Positions 34,092-37,414 of a DNA stretch of 37,414 nt are shown here, one piece after another; position 1 is the first letter of the stretch; each line of letters begins with the position of its first letter. Source of the stretch: a bacterium (GTDB lineage: Bacteria; Calditrichota; Calditrichia; RBG-13-44-9; J042); the NCBI GenBank assembly GCA_015485355.1, contig WFTQ01000030.1, positions 1 to 37,414 on the forward strand, given 5' to 3'. The notes below the pieces were generated by a model. That model was not told the DNA's origin, did no database searches, and saw nothing but the letters and a program-made list of their open reading frames with translations. The position numbers were made by a program, and so were the translations under genes.

Positions 34092-34490
34092 TCACCTCAA
34101 CCGGGGACGGAATTTGTATCCGTAATGAATCAGGCCGCGTTCACCCTGTTCGCTGATCTTCCGTAATACCATCTCTACGGGCATACCGATGGTCACCGCC
34201 TCCGGGTCCACATCGGTGAGTTGGGCGGTGATGCGGGGGCCTTCTTCCAGATCAATCAGGGCTACCACATACGGAACAAAGAATTGAAACTTGGGCGTGG
34301 TTTGGTAAATGGTGGTGTAGCTATAGACCGTGCCTTTGCCGGAGAGTTTAAAGTCGGATAAATGTCGGTTTTTGCACCGGGGGCACACCTGCCTTGGGGG
34401 AAAATGAATGGTTCCACAATCCCGGCAGCGTGTTCCCGCCAGCTGGTAGCGTTGTTTTCGTAAACGCCAGTTTCCTGGGATTCCCATCAT
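34092..34490 (-). CDS. DUF35 zinc-ribbon/OB-fold protein, thiolase-HMGS partner
   Basis: A 132-residue protein with a rubredoxin-like zinc ribbon (C22, C25, C36, C39) followed by an OB-fold (GKGTVYSYTTIYQTTP and VVALIDLEEGPRITAQL). In archaea the DUF35 protein bridges acetoacetyl-CoA thiolase and HMG-CoA synthase and channels acetoacetyl-CoA between them. The same three genes are adjacent here in the same order, so this role is likely. GAGGA lies seven bases before the ATG at 34490, ten bases after the thiolase stop. The ribbon may be structural. No other partner is visible. Confidence 0.92.
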   Translation of the reverse strand: MMGIPGNWRLRKQRYQLAGTRCRDCGTIHFPPRQVCPRCKNRHLSDFKLSGKGTVYSYTTIYQTTPKFQFFVPYVVALIDLEEGPRITAQLTDVDPEAVTIGMPVEMVLRKISEQGERGLIHYGYKFRPRLR

Positions 34491-34500
34491 AGCGTTGTCC

Positions 34501-35664
34501 TCACAAGCGCTCTTTCGTTAAAATCGTGGTGATGATGGTTGCCCCACTGCCCCCGATATTTTGGGCCATGGCTGTTCGGGCGTCGGGAATCTGAATGGAA
34601 TGGGGGGCCTCCCCGCGAAGCTGCAGAGTGGCTTCGACAATCTGATACAATCCTGTGGCCCCCACGGGATGACCCCGAGCCTTCAACCCTCCAAACGTGG
34701 AGATGGGCAATGTGCCGTCGATGGCAAAATACCCCTCGTCGGCCAGTTTCACGGCTTCTCCCTTTTCGGCGAAACCACTGCCTTCCAGGGATAGGGCGGA
34801 CATAATGCTGAAGGCATCGTGCAACTCAAACAGTTGAATATCCCTGTGAGTCAGTCCCGAGTTTTTCAGCGCCTTCCGAACGCTCTGCTCGGCGGCCTTT
34901 AACCAGAGGGGATTTTCCCGATTGTCCAGAGCAATGGTATCGGTGCTCACCTCACAGGCGGCCACCCAGACGGGAACGGTAGGGAATTCCTTCACCCGTT
35001 CCAGGCTGGTCAAAACCACCGCCGAGGCGCCATCGGCGATGGGACTGGAATCCAGCAGGTTGACCGGATCGGCCACGATTTTAGCGCGTTCGTATTGTTC
35101 CCGGGTAACCGGGTGTCGGAACATTGCGTTGGGGTTATGCACGGCATTGCGGTGGGCCACTTCGACGAAAGCGGCAAAATCGGCTTTTCGATAGCCGTAT
35201 TCATGCATATACCGGCGCATCAGCAGGGCGTTCAGGGCCACGAAACTGATTCCCATGGCCGTTTCGTAGTCCGCATCGGCGGCGGAGGCCAGCCCATCGG
35301 TGGTTTTATGGGTACTGGTTTCGGTCAGTTTTTCCACCCCTACGGCCAGGGCCACTTCGGCCGCACCGGAGGCCACCGCCAGCATGGCCTGACGAAAAGC
35401 GGCCGCCCCGGAACCACAGGCCGCCTCCGCTTTGACGGCCTCCACACCGGCCAAACCCGCATATTCGGCAATCAAAGTAGCCAGATGTTCCTGCCCCGTC
35501 AGGGTACCGCTAAGCATATTGCCAACGTAGAAGACATCCACAGAGGTGCGCCCGCTTTCATCCAAAGCCTGCCAGACCGCCTGTACCGCCAGTTCGCGCA
35601 GACCGGCATCCCAGTGTTCTCGAACCGGTGTTTGTCCCACTCCAACGATGGCCACAGGTCGCAT
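34501..35664 (-). CDS. Archaeal-type acetyl-CoA C-acetyltransferase (thiolase)
   Basis: A 387-residue thiolase-superfamily protein that would condense two acetyl-CoA to acetoacetyl-CoA for the HMG-CoA synthase next to it. The nucleophile is C83 in AEAACGSGAAAF, followed by HDAF in the position of the usual NEAF, and GHPVGATG carries the second catalytic histidine. The last cysteine motif of classical thiolases is replaced by NIGGSGATI, as in the SCP-x/archaeal group. The ATG at 35664 has AGGAG at a good distance; the longer frame to 35706 would overlap the HMGS stop. The gene is between HMGS and DUF35, the archaeal order. Confidence 0.93.
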   Translation of the reverse strand: MRPVAIVGVGQTPVREHWDAGLRELAVQAVWQALDESGRTSVDVFYVGNMLSGTLTGQEHLATLIAEYAGLAGVEAVKAEAACGSGAAAFRQAMLAVASGAAEVALAVGVEKLTETSTHKTTDGLASAADADYETAMGISFVALNALLMRRYMHEYGYRKADFAAFVEVAHRNAVHNPNAMFRHPVTREQYERAKIVADPVNLLDSSPIADGASAVVLTSLERVKEFPTVPVWVAACEVSTDTIALDNRENPLWLKAAEQSVRKALKNSGLTHRDIQLFELHDAFSIMSALSLEGSGFAEKGEAVKLADEGYFAIDGTLPISTFGGLKARGHPVGATGLYQIVEATLQLRGEAPHSIQIPDARTAMAQNIGGSGATIITTILTKERL

Positions 35665-35678
35665 CGTCCACTCCTGCG

Positions 35679-36743
35679 TTAATGCATCACAATTTTGTTG
35701 CGCCATTTTGCATAGGTCGCGTAATCGATACTTTTGGCGCGCTGGATATAGGTCTGGGTCAACGGGGCCCGTGTTCGGCGCTCCTCAATCCGTTCGGTCA
35801 CCTGAAAACTCAGGGCGTCGCTTCCCGCACCGGAACCGAAACTGACCACCAGAATGCGATCGCCCGGACGGGCGAGGTCCAGCACCGCCGTTAATCCCAG
35901 GGGCGAAGCCCCGGCATAGGTATTCCCGATAAAGGGCGCCAGCAGCCCTGTGCGCACTTGTTCTTCCCGAAATCCCAACATTTTGGCCACTTTGAAAGGG
36001 AATTTGGTGTTGGGCTGATGAAAAACCACGGCGGCATAATCGGGTGGCCGGCGCTGCAATCCTTCCATTAGTTTTTGAGCGGCATGGACAATATGATGGA
36101 AATAGGCCGGTTCTCCGGTAAAGCGATGCCCATGTTCCGGATACAGCTGATGAGCCCGGCGGAAAAAGTCCGGGGTATCGGTTACATAACTGAAAGCACC
36201 TTCCAGAAGGGCCAAGGAATGTTCCGCCGGTCCGATCACAAAGGCGGCCCCGCCGGCTGCCGCGGTGTATTCTAAGGCATCGCCGGGACGCCCCTGGGCC
36301 GTATCCATGGCAATGGTCAGCACATAATCGGCCATCCTGCCGCCCACAAATCCAAAACCGGCTTGCATGGCTTCGGTTCCCGCCTTACAGGCAAACTCGA
36401 AATCCGCGGTGCTGACATTGGGGGTGATCCCCAGCGCCTGGGCCACAATCGTGCCCGAGGGCTTCACGGCATACGGATGCGATTCCGAACCGATCCAGAC
36501 CGCACGGATGACTTCCGGGGCAATACCGGCCCGCATCAGGGCATTCTCCGCCGCTTCAATCGCCATGGTAATGGTATCCTCATCCGGACCGGGTACACTT
36601 TTCTGATCCACGGGCAACACCTCGGCCTCCTGCGTGCCCCGCCAGATCCGGGCGATCTCCCGGGCGGGCAGCCGATAGCGAGGAATGTAGGCACCATAAC
36701 CGACAATTCCCACCGGACGCTCGGGTTTTAATACATCTGCCAA
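35679..36743 (-). CDS. Archaeal-type hydroxymethylglutaryl-CoA synthase
   Basis: A 354-residue enzyme joining acetyl-CoA and acetoacetyl-CoA to HMG-CoA, the first committed step toward mevalonate and isoprenoids. VGIVGYGAYIPRYRL opens the protein; E87 (GSESHPYAVKP), C119 (DFEFACKAGTEAMQ) and the histidine in FHQPNTKFP form the catalytic set; GNTYAGASPLGL and SFGSGAGSDA complete the family. The best start is TTG at 36743, eight bases after AAGGAG, since the longer TTG at 36785 lies upstream of the -10 box. This is the short archaeal-type HMGS, distinct from the eukaryote/Gram-positive type. HMG-CoA reductase and later mevalonate enzymes are not in the window. Confidence 0.93.
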   Translation of the reverse strand: MADVLKPERPVGIVGYGAYIPRYRLPAREIARIWRGTQEAEVLPVDQKSVPGPDEDTITMAIEAAENALMRAGIAPEVIRAVWIGSESHPYAVKPSGTIVAQALGITPNVSTADFEFACKAGTEAMQAGFGFVGGRMADYVLTIAMDTAQGRPGDALEYTAAAGGAAFVIGPAEHSLALLEGAFSYVTDTPDFFRRAHQLYPEHGHRFTGEPAYFHHIVHAAQKLMEGLQRRPPDYAAVVFHQPNTKFPFKVAKMLGFREEQVRTGLLAPFIGNTYAGASPLGLTAVLDLARPGDRILVVSFGSGAGSDALSFQVTERIEERRTRAPLTQTYIQRAKSIDYATYAKWRNKIVMH

Positions 36744-36751
36744 GGATGTTT

Positions 36752-36774
36752 CTCCTTTACCTACCCTGTTTATA
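36752..36774 (-). promoter_or_regulatory. -10 box and ribosome site fixing the HMGS start
   Basis: On the minus strand TATAAA (36774-36769) precedes AAGGAG (36757-36752), with the TTG start at 36743. The leader would be about 20 bases. A clear -35 box is not seen. The order excludes the longer frame beginning at 36785. Confidence 0.5.
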
Positions 36775-36949
36775 CTTCGTCTCAAATGAACCGAAAATTT
36801 AATGAGAAATCACCTATTTTGAAAAAAAGATTTTCTGGAAAATTTACGCTTTGCGGCAGGGGCGGGAATCAATGTCCCGAAAGAGGCACTGATTTCGGAA
36901 GCATCGCCCGCTCTCATCTACGGGGGGCACCCGGGAACACTCGCGCTGG

Positions 36950-36965
36950 AAAGGGATAACCCTTT
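36950..36965 (-). terminator. Hairpin downstream of the methyltransferase gene
   Basis: AAAGGG and CCCTTT pair perfectly with an ATAA loop, about 57 bases beyond the methyltransferase stop. A shorter one, TCCCC-TAA-GGGGA, overlaps that stop. Neither has a U tract. The rest of 36786-37021 shows no gene. Confidence 0.35.
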
Positions 36966-37021
36966 ACAAGGCCTCCCGTCGGTTCACCCCGGATGGCTCC
37001 CACGGGCTTCCCCTAAGGGGA

Positions 37022-37414
37022 TCAATGGCTCCGGACACGGCGGATTTTATAAACGGAAATGGAAAGCGACCGGCCCCGGAAGACGACTCGTTCTGTAAAA
37101 CGCCGGCAGGAAAATCCAGACGCGTTCAGCAGGAGGAAAAATTCCTCTGCAATGGGTCGGTTGGGTTCGCTCAAATAAATCGTTCCGCCGGGGGTCAACA
37201 GTTTGTCCAGTGTATTCCGCAACGGGTGGAAGTGTCGTTTTTCATAGGCGACGTCCGAGGCCAGAATGACCGGAAAGCGGCGGTTCAAGTCGGGGGATCG
37301 CCAGTCCAACCGCTGGGTCTGCGCCGGGGTTTGCAGATTCATCAACCAATTCATTTCCGATAGTCGTAAAGCATCGTCCTTCATATCGGTAAATAACACC
37401 TCGGCGCCTTTTAA
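37022..37414 (-). CDS. Class I SAM methyltransferase, family 16-like (5' end beyond window)
   Basis: The C-terminal 130 residues of a Rossmann-fold methyltransferase; the frame is open to the window edge, so the GTG at 37399 is not the real start. GAEVLFTDMKDDAL is the motif II region, LDWRSPDLNRRFPVILASDVAYE the motif IV region with ASDV in place of DxxY, and LTPGGTIYLSEPNRP the later strand. This pattern fits the METTL/lysine methyltransferase-16 family, which modifies protein lysines or related targets. The SAM-binding glycine loop would be beyond the right edge. Substrate unknown. Confidence 0.8.
   Translation of the reverse strand, partial: LKGAEVLFTDMKDDALRLSEMNWLMNLQTPAQTQRLDWRSPDLNRRFPVILASDVAYEKRHFHPLRNTLDKLLTPGGTIYLSEPNRPIAEEFFLLLNASGFSCRRFTERVVFRGRSLSISVYKIRRVRSH

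Noticed and set aside
1-37414. CRISPR arrays, insertion sequences, prophage or rRNA genes
   Set aside because: No regularly spaced repeats, transposase, integrase, phage structural proteins or rRNA segments were seen on either strand.

Overview
The window is dense bacterial DNA (37.4 kb, roughly half G+C) with about 28 protein genes, two tRNAs and no phage, insertion sequence, rRNA or CRISPR array. Gene content suggests a bacterium of the FCB side of the tree, perhaps a Calditrichota or KSB1-like lineage. The clues are a lamin-tail protein with a C-terminal 'NPFSPNNDG' Ig-like domain, a seven-iron-type ferredoxin, long PAS hybrid histidine kinases, a CHASE2 adenylate cyclase, and an archaeal-type HMG-CoA synthase/thiolase/DUF35 operon. 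The lineage is inferred from family content only.

Layout. 1-3946 (minus strand): a secreted M16 zinc peptidase cut by the left edge, translationally coupled to a small membrane protein and a cysteine-cluster protein, then a KtrA/TrkA-type RCK protein. 4213-8208 (minus): a 1331-residue multi-PAS hybrid histidine kinase. 8622-12693 (plus): gamma-carbonic anhydrase, a GAF hybrid kinase, and archaeal-type phosphoglycerate mutase. 12799-24497 (minus): a long cell-envelope cluster, in transcription order a membrane-anchored family-5 solute-binding protein, dGTPase-like HD hydrolase, DUF3108 protein, lamin-tail protein, CdsA, TPR protein, class V aminotransferase and CHASE2 adenylate cyclase. 25105-27261 (plus): aspartase, ferredoxin, tRNA-Arg(TCG), tRNA-Glu(CTC) and a clear terminator. 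27318-31974 (minus): a PlsC-like acyltransferase and a tight cluster AbrB - PIN - YqeC - YqeB - AGCS symporter. 32461-33999 (plus): an HDOD-GGDEF protein behind two large inverted repeats. 34092-36743 (minus): HMG-CoA synthase, thiolase and DUF35 protein. 37022-37414 (minus): a methyltransferase fragment cut by the right edge.

The most unusual locus is 28370-31974. An antitoxin-like AbrB protein and a PIN protein that has lost two of four expected acidic residues are coupled by stop/start overlaps to diverged YqeC and YqeB homologues. These are selenium-dependent molybdenum hydroxylase accessory families, yet no molybdenum hydroxylase or SelD is present in the window. The YqeC copy lacks the usual Walker A GKT/S and the YqeB copy lacks the family's ETNRGH motif, so the set looks repurposed.

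Other points of interest are the archaeal-style HMGS-thiolase-DUF35 operon with a TTG start, a 13-bp perfect inverted repeat with a 46-nt loop just before the GGDEF gene, a hairpin that would cover the Shine-Dalgarno sequence of the phosphoglycerate mutase, and a palindrome over the putative aspartase promoter. Start codons were chosen from Shine-Dalgarno spacing and stop/start overlaps. Families were recognised by eye, without database searches.
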